This document shows, one piece after another, positions 10,721-23,173 of a stretch of DNA of 64,000 bases (position 1 is the stretch's first letter; every line of letters begins with the position of its first letter). The DNA is from Orbilia blumenaviensis. Its lineage: Eukaryota; Ascomycota; Orbiliomycetes; Orbiliales; Orbiliaceae. The translations under genes and the position numbers were made by a program. The stretch is from positions 2,046,001 through 2,110,000 of the forward strand of contig JAVHNS010000009.1 of NCBI GenBank assembly GCA_036872755.1, read 5' to 3'. Under the pieces are notes generated by a model. The model did not search any database, was not told where the DNA came from, and saw only the letters and a list, made by a program, of their open reading frames with translations.

Positions 10721-13556
10721 ATGGGTATCCTACGGAGAGGTCGTGATGACCAGCCCGTGAGCAAGAAGCAGAAGTGGGATTACATCGTATGTATCAATTC
10801 CGCCATCTCGCGCAGATCGATTTTCGCGGGTGGGCGTTGATTTTAAGACTGTGGGCGCGATACTAACAAATTTTTCTATGACATCAGAATCTAAACGACT
10901 TCAAGACTAGATCTTGTTGGTCGCCCGTCGCTTACTTCTTTTTCTTCGTCAGTGCCTTCTTCAGCGTCGCTGTTGTCGCTGCTGATTGCTACACCGCTGT
11001 CAACCTGCTCATATTTGATCGCTGGTCTTCGAAAATCGACCCTTTTGTCCCGTTCAACATATCGAAATGGATCTTTGCGGGATGCATCATCTTTTCATTT
11101 GTCCTTATCGGAGTCTCGCTTTTATGGAGTGTCAAAGCAATCAAGGGTAACAGCATCGCGCGTGGATATCTGAATATCTATGCTCAGCGGTGGTACTGTG
11201 TCGGCAGAGGTGGATACAAACGATTCCTAGTTTTCGCCGAACTGACTCGAAGCAAGCACGGGAGCGATTACGTGATGTTGTTTGCATATTTCTCCTTCAA
11301 AGGTATACATTCTTCTAATTGGAGGTTGTTCATGCATCATCGTGTTCCGACTAATACTTCGTAATAGGGTGGGCTAAAGTCCTTCTCGCTGATGGTCCTC
11401 GCCAGGTCCTCAATGGCATGACACTTTACGCAGTCATGAAAGCCAAAATCATCCCGGGAACGCAGAAGAGTGGTATCAGTGGCCTCCTCGCCTCTATTAA
11501 AGCACTTGAGGAGGAATCCTTGACACAGGCAATCATCTTGTCAGTGATGCTCTTTACATGTGTTTGGTGGATCTTTACTTTCCTATGTCTTGCTATGGCG
11601 GCACTCCTTTGGATTATGTTTATCTGGCACCATGTCCCGAGCGGCCATACTCTTGGGTCGTACTGCCGTGAGAAGATTGATAAACGACTCACTGGCATCA
11701 TAGACAAGAATCATAAGAAGACCCTAGAAGAAGAAAGAGAGGAAAGGATGAAGGCAGACCGTGCAGGACTCGGTGCCAGAAAACCAACCTTACCAATCCT
11801 CGGGGACTCTTCGAATGGACCTGCCAGGCCCCCAGCTGGCCCGACATTACCGTCAATTAGTGAGAAACCAGTCGCTCCCGGGCTTAAGAGGACTAATACC
11901 ACGGATACGTTTACGACTACGGTTTCTTCGAGGCCTGATACTAGCATGCCTACCAGACCCCCATTTGCCGCGGCAAGGCCCCAATTCCCGATGCGAACAT
12001 CGACAAATGACACGGCCATGTCGACAACGTCATCAGTGTTCGATGATTCGGCTAGTCTGTTAGGGGACCGAAAGGATCCATTCGCAAGGACCAATACTCC
12101 TCTATATCGACCACAGCCGCCTATTGGGCCATATGCGAGAAACTATGGACCTGGGCATGGACCTAACTCTTCCCAAGCCTCGCTCACAAATCCATATGAG
12201 TCCGCACCCCTTCAACCGCATGATTTCCTCGGATCTCAACAATACCTACCACCTGTTAACCGCAACGACACTGTATCGCCGTTCTATCAGCGTCAACCAC
12301 CCGTCAATCGTAATGATACCGTCTCTCCTTTAGGACACGGACCATCGCCGATCCAGCATAGACCAATGAATTTTGAACCAATGCAAGCTCCTTTCCAGCC
12401 ATTCCCCCCGAATAATGCTGTCCCTCGCCGATTCCCAGTTCGACCTCAGGAGCAAAATTTCGATTCAGGTGTCCAGCAACCACCAGTCGCCCACACCCCA
12501 TCTCCGGCTCCAGGGTTCTCGAAATACACTGAGCATCGACACACACCCCCAATCCATCATATGCCACAGTCTGAAGTTTTTGAGATGGATGGTGGTGTTA
12601 CTGCCCAAAGCAACCAACAGGCCGCTGGGGCAGTTGAGCTAAGCAGTTCGCCTCCAAAGGTTACTCCTGCACCAATTCAGAATGCCACGGACGGCTCGTT
12701 CTCTGCTCATCCTATGGCATTCGAACTCGATACCGGTGTTCCAGTAGTTGCTCAATCCCCAATAAAATCCTCTCCACCTCCCCAAACAAGGATCCGCCGT
12801 CTCACTCCTCCGCAGCCGATTACCACACCAGCTCCACAAACGGGCTCACCGAAATCACTCGCTCAACAAACCACTGGTCCTGTATATGTGAAACCCAAGT
12901 ATCAACCAGCTGGGGGCCTGACCACGTCCACTCCAACACCACAACCTCAACAGCAAAAACAGCTACCACAGCGGGCGATTCAGCAAGAATTTGAGCGCGA
13001 GGAGCACGGAGTTGGCAGGAACGTCTATGGCAATTACGACATTGAAGCCGATGTACTCGATTCCTACCTCCATAGCTCTCCATCTTCCCAAATCCAGCCT
13101 CAACCACCTCAACCCCTTCAGCGGCCATTTATGCAGTACGAATCGCGAGGGCAACAGGGAAGTCGACCTTCTACACCAACTCGTGGCCTTCCAGTTCGAC
13201 GAGGATCCGGTGATTCCTATTACAGCAATAGTGGAGCGCTTGGTCCAGCTTTTGGCCCACCGGTAAGGAGTATGACTGATACACCAGCATCAGGATTTGG
13301 AGGCTCGAGAGGAAATGATGGTTTCAACATGCCGGAAAGGAGTATGACTGCCCCATTTGCACGACAGCCAGATGTTCGAAGTTCACCTCCACCCAGAGGT
13401 AATAGCAGAATCTTTGAGAACAGAATGACGCCCTCTCCGCCAAGAGGACAAGGGCCACAACCATATGGAAGAAATAATGGCAACGGTCAGAGAGGTTACC
13501 CTGATAATAATGGATATGGACAAGGTGGTTATGGGGGTGGATATTCTGCTTGGTAG
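10721..13556 (+). CDS. Kch1/Prm6-type low-affinity potassium transport membrane protein
   Basis: Three exons, 10721-10786, 10888-11302 and 11368-13556, encode 889 residues. In yeast, Kch1 and Prm6 are plasma-membrane proteins that promote potassium influx and activation of calcium uptake during the pheromone response. The N-terminal 270 residues match the family layout: WDYINLNDF and a Trp/Arg-rich start, then hydrophobic segments near residues 33-65, 73-95 and 220-262, with a conserved loop (YLNIYAQRWYCVGRGGYKRF, about 105-125). After that the protein is a long low-complexity tail rich in Pro, Gln, Ser and Asn, ending in a Gly/Tyr-rich stretch (GYGQGGYGGGYSAW). The tail holds a direct repeat of PPVNRNDTVSP about 15 residues apart and recurring RSMT(D/A) words. 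Such tails are usual in filamentous fungi and longer than in yeast. The first exon is only 22 codons and was placed by frame and splice signals. Confidence 0.88.
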
Positions 13557-15477
13557 ACGTTTGTACGACTATTCGATGTAAGAGCTGGGTGTTTTTATCA
13601 TAAGTCTTTGACGAACGGCTCGGAAAGCCTCTTTTCCCCCGTTGACTGTATTTTATCTTCTTGTTACTACTTTCCCCCCCTCTTCTTTATCTCTTATTCC
13701 GATCCCTACTCTACTTACTCTCTTTCACTTTTTTTTTATTTATTTTTATTATCTGGGACGGCATTACGGTGTTTAACTGGTCATGGCGGCATTTCTTATT
13801 CTTCAGTTCGGTTAGCTTTCCTTCTTTTCATTACTTTATTTATGACGAATGCCTGTCCCGTGGATTATATTTATACCCTCATTAACGACCTTATTTTATT
13901 TACAATTCATTCTTTACAAGATTAAGGCTTCGTTGTTCATTCAAGGATGCCATATATGCGTTGTGGATTTCTCGTAGAAATGGGATATGTGAGCCCTTCA
14001 AGGGTAATATATAATATTTATATGACTGATGACTGATACCCGTGGAAACACCAATCAATTTACATAAAGGTCCTGAGCATGAATGCCTATTTTTCTAAAT
14101 TGCCCTGGAACAATTATGCTCTGGTTCTACAATTTGATGAATATACAACTAGGCTTTGCAAATAGGTTTTGGCATATCTAGGATTTAGAAATTTAAACAT
14201 CTGTCTTGGACTATTCCGGCATTAGACCCCGTTAGGAGACTTTGATAGTGATTGGGGAATCTTTCTCGGGGATCACCTGCTTGAAATACCCATCCAAGCG
14301 GTTGCTGAGTGGCCAACATAATTGGTCACATATTTCCATTTCTTCAGTTGAGCTAAGATACTAATTTGGATCGTTAGAAATGATCATGAGGTTCTTATTT
14401 CCGGTCTAGCCGAGTATATATTTGTTGCTATAGAAGCTCCGAGCTATACCATTCCCCAGAATACGAAGAGCGTGATGTTGCAAAGGATGTGACGCCCGAC
14501 CAAACCTCGGGCGACAAGAACCCATATGAGGATCGTGAAAAAGGCTAATTACAACGTCGATTCTTAGTATATCTTTGTCATTCGGTTAGGTCCTGCTTTG
14601 TGAAAATAGACCCATGGGGTTAGAGGAGCCTTAGGAACCGTATATACCTAGGTATGTATTAGGATACTCTTCGCGAGAGAGGACTTGACGGGTCATCATC
14701 CGTCGCGGCGTCAGAGAATTTGCCCAAGTTGTGTTAGAAATGGTATCTCATTCGCCGACATCTCCTAAGATTGACTCCAAAACTTTGAACTTCTTAGAAC
14801 AGGTTACTTTTATATAGTAGATACAGACGGCATTATATGTTTGAGGAGACGTGTTCTGTCTTGACAACCTGGATAAATCGATCCAGGGAGAAATACTATT
14901 CGCACCCTCGTCGACGGAATTGCAGCAGCTAGTCTGATCATAGATATATAAAATTTATTTATATATATATTTGTCTGCATATTGGTAGTGAGAGCCATCG
15001 ATCGTCTGAAGGTATATCTTAGCCTTTGTCACGGTTGGTATTGTTAATGCGTTATGACTGACGATGGAGATCTTTGAATTTGCCTCTGGGTGGAAGGCTG
15101 ATATATATCGATATTCGCAGACTCTAGAATGCGCGATCAACCTACGTCATCTAGAGGTTTCCCGAGGATAGAGTTCTTGAATTATAAAAAATTTCTTGCC
15201 GTTTCTATTGAGAAAGCTGTGTATGCATGTTGAGGATGTTTATGATCACAGTAATTTTCATTCTCAAATTCGCCCCAAGGGGCTTTATAGTATAGACATA
15301 TGATCCAAATTCGCTTAGGCAAATATGCAGATTAGTCTCGAATTGCAAAATATTTATTAAGATTATGTACAAACGTTGAATGTCAAACATTAAAATTTAA
15401 AATATAGCCATGGGCCCAATTAAGACAAACATACGTATACGGTTGTACCAATTGTATAGTGCCTTCGGCTTAACTAG
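13557..15477. other. AT-rich intergenic region
   Basis: The first 370 bases are a T/C-rich 3' region that happens to lack stops in the frame of the preceding gene. The remainder is AT-rich with many TATATA runs and a TACCTAGGTA palindrome at about 14644-14656. No gene is seen. Confidence 0.45.
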
Positions 15478-16290
15478 CTATTTTCCACGGCTATAAAATT
15501 GCGGTTGACCCATATTTTGTTGACCTGTTCCCTCAATGCCTCCCATTGGTGGTTGAGGTGGGTCTGAGTATGGCCCTTGATACCCGAACCATCTCCTTCG
15601 TATCTTGTTCATGAACAACAGAGTGATAATGATAACGAGAGCCACAACTCCCACCGCAATGGCAACTTGGTAGCCCTTTTCTAGTCTCCCACCCTGGCCT
15701 TGCTCTTTTCTGTTTTGGTCCGCCAGTTTCGCTATGCCCTCGTCATCTAGGATTGTCGTAATAGTTGAGTATACGACTATAGTTCGTTCGCTGTTAACTT
15801 GTGTCGTAATTGTGCCAGTAACTTGCGTGATGATGCTCTCAATCTTCGTAGTAATGGTCTCGACGGTTGTCTTAAAACTGGTTTGGTCTGCTCCCCCGTT
15901 TCCGTCACCCGCACTTGTTGATTGAGCGCTGTTAGTCGCAGGAGTGTCTGCCCCCTGATTCCCGAGGACTTCATTACAGTAGCGAGTATACACCGATGTT
16001 ACCGCTGCTCCGTCCACCGACCTTCCCCCATTGCACCAAGCACTGACGCACGAGTAAAGCGCAGACCTCGCAATTTCTGTAAGATCTGTTCTACAGAAAC
16101 AGCGATTTAGAAGCGGTGATACGGGACACTCAATGTAGCCGGGGACCCGTGTTATACACGTCGCAGCACATGGCCGGATACTGCCAAGTGCAGGGTCCGA
16201 AAAAACACTGACAGTTCCATCTTGAGCGATAGAAGTTCCGAAGATGGCGAGAAACGAAAGTATTGACAGGATAGGCCCCTGCGATAGCAT
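15478..16290 (-). CDS. CFEM-like, Cys-rich type I membrane protein
   Basis: A single exon of 270 residues starting at the ATG at 16290; a TTG two codons upstream is not needed. Residues 1-22 are a signal peptide (hydrophobic core ILSILSFLAIFG, then TSIAQ). The ectodomain has exactly eight cysteines at 41, 45, 55, 64, 66, 81, 86 and 105. The spacing CxxxC..CxC..CxxxxC..C agrees with the fungal CFEM pattern, used in haem/iron capture, host interaction and G-protein-coupled receptors. A Ser/Thr-rich stalk (about 115-185) is followed by one membrane span near 208-228, a basic stop-transfer (KIRRRW) and a 40-residue Pro/Gly/Gln-rich cytoplasmic tail. Unlike many CFEM proteins there is no GPI signal; the single span makes it look like a small sensor or adhesin. 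It stands alone in an AT-rich region. Its role is inferred only from the domain. Confidence 0.85.
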   Translation of the reverse strand: MLSQGPILSILSFLAIFGTSIAQDGTVSVFSDPALGSIRPCAATCITRVPGYIECPVSPLLNRCFCRTDLTEIARSALYSCVSAWCNGGRSVDGAAVTSVYTRYCNEVLGNQGADTPATNSAQSTSAGDGNGGADQTSFKTTVETITTKIESIITQVTGTITTQVNSERTIVVYSTITTILDDEGIAKLADQNRKEQGQGGRLEKGYQVAIAVGVVALVIIITLLFMNKIRRRWFGYQGPYSDPPQPPMGGIEGTGQQNMGQPQFYSRGK

Positions 16291-19200
16291 CTTCAAGATA
16301 TATATGTCTTGCGCCGAGAGCTGACTAGATATATTTGATTGGATGCTGCCAACGCAGCTAGTAAAGGAGCACTATATATATAAAAACAGAGGTTGCTTCG
16401 ACCTGTCTTCCTCGCCGTCGTCTAGGCAAAAACGAATATGTAGGACTTTACTCTGTTATTATTACCCAATCGTCTGGTTACAAGGCTGGGCTGCGTTGCA
16501 CGTTGAGACTGGTGCAATGTTGCAAGTTCCGCGTTGTGACTGTACTACCAGTCTCACTTTGCTACTAAGCTTTTCCCGCCCAGAGCGCCACCACTTAGTC
16601 CCTTCCTCTTTGGCCCGACAGCCGAAACAGTAGTTGAAACCGAAATGGGTTAATTCGAGAGCTTGTAAAGTCGGTGGTCGATAGAAGGTCCCAAGGTATC
16701 GAGATCAAGGAAATTTAGAAATCAAGAAAGCCTCGAAAAGAAATATTGTGCTGTATTTTAAAGATCGAAAAATTGGGTAAATAGGAGGACCGGCCCCGCT
16801 TTATACGATCTCCATGGCTATGGTCAAGAGGCAGAATTGCGCAAACCCACCCATCCACACTGCTCCTGGCTGGGGTGTACCATTGACATATATATATTAC
16901 GATCTTCAATACGACGATACCGACCCGGTAGTTTTCAGGCAAACCTCCTCTTAGTCGATTTCCAAAGTACAGAGTTCACACGTAGTATGCCTTTACTTTC
17001 GAGGATTTGAGCATAAGCGAATGAGATAATAATCGATAACCCGACTCTATGAGCACGTTCTCTCGCACAGTCCTGATGAAGCACAAATCTCGATAGGATA
17101 GATTTCTTAGCTGGTTTTCATAAAGTGTCAAAGATGGGACAGTATTGGTCAGACGTTTAGGGGTCGAAATTTGGGGATTTGCATGGTATTGTTATGATAA
17201 CGTTAAGCGCAAGGCTCCATCCCTTGTCACCCAAAAACCAGAAAGAAGGTTTTTGCAGGCCTAATCAACTAGACCCACTCTTTGAAACGCAAAACGGCTG
17301 GACGGGAACTAACCTGACAGCTTTAAATTTGGTACACACTATTGTGGGCTGTAATGTATGAGGTAAAAGTCCAACCCGAATACATCGAGCATCCACTGGA
17401 TCTGTCATCTGGCGCCACTGCTCACGTGGATATATGCCTGTTGTTTACTACCGAACGATATCCCCGGGTCTTCTTTCGTGAAAGCAAGACCACCCAGATG
17501 GTTGGTTCCGGATGGAATACATATCGGATTTCGGCACTCCTTGTCTCGTACATCCGCCCTCCAGATTCACCTACTACTAAAAAAATAGATACAAAAGGTT
17601 TATTACTGGGCGAGATGCAAAACTGTTCATAATGCTAACATCATGTGGCAACTTGTTTTCGTCTCCTTACCAGTTATAATCTTATTCTCGACTTGAGTTT
17701 GGGTACCTAGTTCTATTCCTACAACTTGGGGGAGGACTTTTGAACTGCTCGGATTACGCAAGGTGTATATAATCAATTTATCAGAATTAATATTGGGAAG
17801 TTCCTTAACATTATACCACTACGACTATGACATTTACCGAAAATCGAAATGCGAACTCCCACAAAACTACAGCAGATTAGAGAACGAATATTCGTAAATT
17901 CACAGCCACCTAGAACAACGGTCACTGATCTTGATGTTGACTAAAGTTTGCCGGCTGAATTCATGAATCTCATGAACCAAACTCGCTGAACTAACTAAAA
18001 GCGCCGATGCAGAATCCACAACCTGTGGGTTTTGAAGGTATACTCTCTTTCTAATCTAATCCTTATGGATGGCTGTCCAGGCTAGGTGTGGCTTCAATAT
18101 ATTATATCAGAAACGTATTTGTTAGGTATTAGTTAAGTCTTAGCCACATTTCTTCACTGTTGCCTGCGCCTGGAGTCGGATCTCCAGCGCCAATATTCCT
18201 AGAGGTTTGGCCGGCTTCATCACTTCTGCCGGAGCCATTCTTCCCACTTTCGTCTGCAGTCGTCGCATATGGGCTCGTGGGTAGTTGGTTTTGATCCGTA
18301 GTGTCGTTATCAAAATTGTCCACAGATTGCTTTTGGCTTGTTAGGCTGAGTGGAGGGGTTAGTTCAATGAAATTATTCTGCTGTTGGTTATCCATCGCGG
18401 GAGTAAAAGGAGTATGGTGGCTCTGAAGAATTAGGGTTCTCTGGCAATAGATCAGTTAACTTCTAGATGAGACTGTTTATTCTTAGAAAGTGAATATAGA
18501 GAAATCAAATCATTGGCAGTCTGAGCTTCGGTCTATTTAATGTCTCAGATTCACGGAGGATAGAATTTCCTTTTTGAAGGTATTAGTCGACACTTACTTC
18601 CATACATGCATATGCTAGCCTGTATGAAATGAAGGATATAGTAAGCGGGGACGCATACTTGAGTTAAGGAATTTCGGAACGTGCTTGAGGCGCCTACGGC
18701 TATAGAAGTTATGAGGCTGGATTGCAGAACCGCGAATGACAGCAGAACTAGCTATTGTGACCCAAACACAAACCTGCGAAACTATAACGTACCTCTAACA
18801 TATAATGTACATTTGCAGGGATATTAGTTGTCGTGGGATTTTATTGCTTCCGTATCCAGGGCACAACCACAGATGTTTAAGACTCTATAGCTCTACAGTC
18901 AGAATTTTATCATAATATAATACGTCGCCCAATGCATTCGGTGTTATTTCGCTATAGAAACTGTACCTAATATACCTAGGTATTTATCGAAAAAGAGGGC
19001 AGGTCATTATTAAATTACGCATCAAAAGTGTGAGATTGCACGCAGTGCGCAAAACTTACAAAGTGAAAACACAATTAATGTAGTTAATTGAGCGCAAGAT
19101 ATATATGGGAATTCGAACTTGGGCTACTCTATTAAAGTACCAGTTGCAACCTCGTGTATGCCTAATTCTGTGCGACTTTGTCCCGGGTTAACATTGGATA

Positions 19201-20062
19201 CCAACGGTTATTTTCGGGCTCGGAGCGTTTTATCACTCTTACCCTGTAGACTGATAGTCTCTAATACAGGAGCTGTAGACAAAGGTGGATTGGAAACTTT
19301 CAATATACCTACTAGGCGTGCCAAGCCTCCGCGTGTATGCCTGGCCCAAGGCGCACGCAGTTTTTCATAATATATATATCTATAATCAGTGCCATAAATA
19401 TAAACTATCCCCAAATTTCGCTTTAATTGCATTCTGCGTAAACCGCAGCCTTATTGCCCGCTCAGAAATTCGTGTAGAATCTATACACAAACAAAGAACT
19501 CACGCCCTTCCGGAATCTGAAATGGAAATTCACACAAGAATAAAAGATTCCCACAAGGCTTCGCGGTTGAAGTATATAATCCTCTTTGTCTGACTTTATT
19601 TCCTTTCATCTACTTTGTATCTCCCAAAGATCCAATTCTGGCATGTATAGTTTTCCAATCCACGTCTTCCTCGGCATATTCAATGCTTACTGACGCACCC
19701 CTTAGCATGTAAGTCAATATCGATTAAGGTTCTTTGATTATTTTTTTCCCCGATATATGTATCTAACCCTTAATTTTCTTGGGAAAGGCATTGACAGGTT
19801 AGCCAGCAAAAAGGCGGCGCGGGCCCCGTACATCATTATATATATGTAATAGAAGTCCGGATAGTGTCCCCCGAATGTTGCATTAGCATGAATGAGAATC
19901 AGGTCGCCGTCCTAATGAGATGGCCCTCTCACGATCAAAGCATTTCCACGAACTCGAGTACGAAAGTTACTCCCTCGAAGAAGCTAGGCGTTGTCGATAG
20001 GACCGCAAAAGATCTCACCTGGCCTCGACCGCCCGACGAGTGTTCGGGACTCGTCTAGGGTT

Positions 20063-20070
<8 letters not shown>

Positions 20071-20111
<41 letters not shown>
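20071..20111. repeat. (AT)n microsatellite
   Basis: About 20 uninterrupted AT units, preceded by ATACAT units. Confidence 0.95.
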
Positions 20112-20114
<3 letters not shown>

Positions 20115-21103
20115 GAGATCTCGGGCTGAGGTCATGCCAATAACTTAGGAGAAGTGGTATGAGAAAGGATTGGAATATCCCGGGTCGCACTTCTTTGAGG
20201 CCACAAACGATGATAAGTTGTTGGTGGCAGCGCTACTTTGCTTGGGTGTAGCCTACTCGAAGCAGCCGTTCTTCCAGGTATATCGATATAACAAAATACA
20301 TCGATTTTACCAACGCCCCACGGCATTCGGCCGGGGCGTGTATCCAGCCACGCATCCGAATGGGGGAGGTTACGGTATGATCGTCCGGTGGTCAAAAGCG
20401 CTTCGATTCACAAAAGGGCTGACCCTGGAATAATTACAACCGTGATCGGATGCAATGGTGTTGGGAAGATAAATAATCGACTGTTCTGAGCGCCTAGGAT
20501 GAGTGCAAATATCGAATACCGCCCAGGCCACAGAAGGTGCATGGACTAGCTTCCATTGGCCCAGCAAAGAATGTGTCCTGGTTGCCGCTTCTTACATACC
20601 TAGGTATATATGAGCTTGTGGATACAGTGCCAAAGTCAGCAAATCAGATCTGGGAACGAGCGCGACTTCAGCAGCTATACATTTGTCGGCTTTTGGTACA
20701 CTCGATACCAAGCCGGGTCTCGCGCTATGGCGCGACGGCCTATATAGGCAATATCGGAAAGATTTTGATATGTTTGGGCATTCACATATGTATAGAAGTG
20801 GTCATGCGCCCATATTACCCAATGGAAACTATAGTTGGGGGGCGCTGGCCAAGGAACTATCATACCGTTGAAGTTGAAAGCCCAAGTTGTGTAGGCCAGC
20901 TTCCTTCGAAGCTAAGATACCTGGCCCCTTTGGATATAAGCATGGCTAGGAAGCACTGTCGATTGGGTACTATGAGCACTGATGTAGACTGTTTGAGCTT
21001 ATACGCGTTGCATGCGCCATGTTTATTTTATGTATACAGTATCGATACCAAGATCGATATCAGCAGATGAGCTAGTCAATAGCCGTAATATGGTCAAACT
21101 ATA

Positions 21104-21192
21104 CCCCCCATAGCTTCACAGAAGCCTGGGGGTTTTTTCCGAACCCTGTCGAAGAAACCCCCATAGCCCAAAATAGGGCTGGGTCTGGGGGG
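21104..21192. repeat. Two tandem hairpins with the same 5' arm
   Basis: The first hairpin (21104-21132) pairs CCCCC with GGGGG and GCTTC with GAAGC around a three-base loop, and is followed at once by TTTTTT. The second (21158-21192) starts with the same CCCCCATAGC word and pairs CCCCC with GGGGG and GCCC with GGGC. No coding frame covers them. Function is unknown; see findings. Confidence 0.6.
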
Positions 21193-21691
21193 CTGGTTCC
21201 CAAATCAAATAAAATATGAGGATATCATTTCTGGCACCCACGAGGCCAAGTCCCGCGTGACCCGAAAGTTAAACGATCCTGGTCAGCCCTACCAAAACTG
21301 TGCCTCAAAGATGCATGTCGCCAGTATTACCTCTGGTAAACAACATGGCATCGGCCCGCGGGATGTGTTCTCTATAGATCTATTCTCGTAAACGGTGAAA
21401 TTAAGTTGCTCCGAGCGTGGAGTGTATGCATTGCTTATGTACTCAAGTTTACTAAATCTGGAAGTAGAACCTTGTTGAAGAGCAAGCATGTACATTATTG
21501 ATACCGTAAGACGTTAGATAAAGTGTATAGAATCCAATTTCCGTCTATTGTCAACTCTGTATACACCCTGAGTCATTAATTCATGCACACACTTGACATA
21601 TACTATATAGAAAGACAGTGCTCTATCCCTGGCCGAATGAAAACAAAAATATTTTCAGAGAAAGCCTCCCATACGAATCGCAATATTAACT

Positions 21692-22577
21692 CTAGGTCTT
21701 AACTGTTTGGGCCGGAGGGGCGGTATGATGTCCCACAATCTCCGTCTCCCTTCTCTCCGTACCAGCGTCAGTGTCTCCCATCAAGTGACCTATTCTATTC
21801 TTTATGCTCTCTTGCGTCTCTTCGAGTACCACTTTACCTTGATTGTTCCTTGTCACCACGAAACTCCTCCGTTCAGTGTTTTCCCATGCTGTACCCTTCA
21901 TTTCATCATAGCTATCCCAGTCCTCAGTGAGAACGTGCAAATACCCACCATGACTAACGATAACGACTTCATCATCCTCTGTAAAACTCTCAAATAGATA
22001 ATTACGAGCATAACCCCCTCGCTTCTCTACATTCTTCGCTGCGAAGATTCCTATCTTTTCAGGCCATTCGGGAGCAGATTGCTCAACTGGTGAGAAGTCG
22101 AGACGTGCGTGATGCTCATACCCGCGTATGGCCGATCCACCAGAGGTCTGCTCTTCGGCGAAGTTTGAAAAGAAATCTTGAACCTCAGGCACGAAGGAGC
22201 CAAGATCACATTCCCATTCTCCGTTTTCTTGGAAATATGGGTCTGTTCGGATTTTAAAGTCCTTGTTTTCCGAAGCTAGGCGTGTGATGGTGGGGTAGAA
22301 GCATTCGAGGGTAGTTTGGATGGTGCGTTTCAGGGGCGAGCATATTACGTGAGTCACAGAATCATGATGAGGGAAAGTAGTGGCGAGACGATGGCATTGG
22401 GAATGGCCGAGGTCGGTGAGGGTTGGATCTCGGATATAGTGTTGCCAGTTGACATTGTGGTGACCTTGAGCGTGGCCTGTGTTGTGATGTCATGGTATTA
22501 GCATCTTTTGATCAGTTATTAGGTGAAGCTACGAGATATTTGAACTTACGAACGAGGTGGAGCAATCGCGGCGGCAT
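21692..22577 (-). CDS. Histidine phosphatase (phosphoglycerate mutase-like) family protein
   Basis: Two exons on the minus strand, 22577-22550 and 22476-21692, encode 270 residues. The first exon gives only MPPRLLHLV plus one base; joined to the second it creates the LVRHAQG motif with the phospho-accepting His at residue 11, which is why this start and splice were chosen. The remaining catalytic features are in place: SPLKRTIQT near 56-64 with the second Arg, an acidic E/D-rich middle, and VVIVSHGGYLHVL with the distal His at 185. Members of this superfamily hydrolyse phosphate monoesters through a phosphohistidine; the RHAQG form is typical of fungal uncharacterised members rather than glycolytic mutase. 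The substrate cannot be told from sequence. It lies just downstream of the ALKBH1-like gene on the same strand. Confidence 0.87.
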
Positions 22578-23173
22578 CGTGTTAGCAAGTATAATTCAAT
22601 TGCAAGGTTGAGATATTCGCGAGAGAATTTAATGTTAATTGGAGGAGAATCAATAGATAAGTCTTAAGTAAGCGGTTGAAGAGAAGACGAAAGAGGAGGG
22701 TTGTAATGGAGCTTTCTAGACAACGATGTTCTTTCTGTGGATTGGAAACTGAGGGGACGACTCGAGAGGTCGGTCGGCCAGGTTTTAATGATCGATTCGT
22801 TTTCTTTTTTTTTTTTTGCTCAAGAGATCGATCTGCGAGAGCAACAGAGGCCCATAGGACTTAACTATCGCAGGTGCCAGTCAGGATATAGATTAGTGGG
22901 GATTCCATTGGCTGCCGACCCGCAGCTTGGCACAGGCTCACTTCTTGCTCGCCTGTACATTGTGCATGTGCTGGCCGTCCTGCAGATGCGGATGCCGTCT
23001 ACATGTATGTACTGGAACAGTTGCAACCCCTAGCTCACATTCCCAGGGACCGATCTAGTGGGTTTTCTTCGTTCGTCGTGACTCATGCGGTATGCCGTTG
23101 GGCGGCAGGAGGCCCTGGAATGTGGCCGACGGAGAGGGATAGACAAAAACTTTTACTTTTTGGTTCATTTAGT
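22578..23173. other. Intergenic between two minus-strand genes
   Basis: Contains a T run at about 22807-22818 and no supported gene. It should hold the 3' end of the ALKBH1-like gene and the upstream region of the phosphatase gene. Confidence 0.4.

Larger units (their letters stand above)
16291..21691. other. Gene-poor AT-rich region of about 5.4 kb
   Basis: No gene could be supported. There is an 88-codon ATG frame on the minus strand (18395-18129) with a Gln/Asn/Ser-rich product, and a 177-codon open frame without an ATG at 20537-21070. Repeats include (AT)n at 20071-20111 and two tandem GC-rich hairpins at 21104-21192. Several TACCTAGGTA-like palindromes occur (18972-18983, 20595-20610). 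The composition suggests decayed repeats. Confidence 0.45.

Noticed and set aside
13557..13922. Frame of the Kch1-like gene stays open for 122 codons after its TAG
   Set aside because: The stretch is strongly T/C-rich, which by itself removes most stop codons, and the product is a Phe/Leu/Ser/Tyr-rich low-quality sequence. A 3' UTR is the simpler reading, unlike the charged sequence after the kinase stop.
18129..18395. 88-codon minus-strand ATG frame, Gln/Asn/Ser-rich
   Set aside because: It has no known motif, no splice partner that I could join, and lies in AT-rich DNA. It may be real but cannot be supported from sequence alone.
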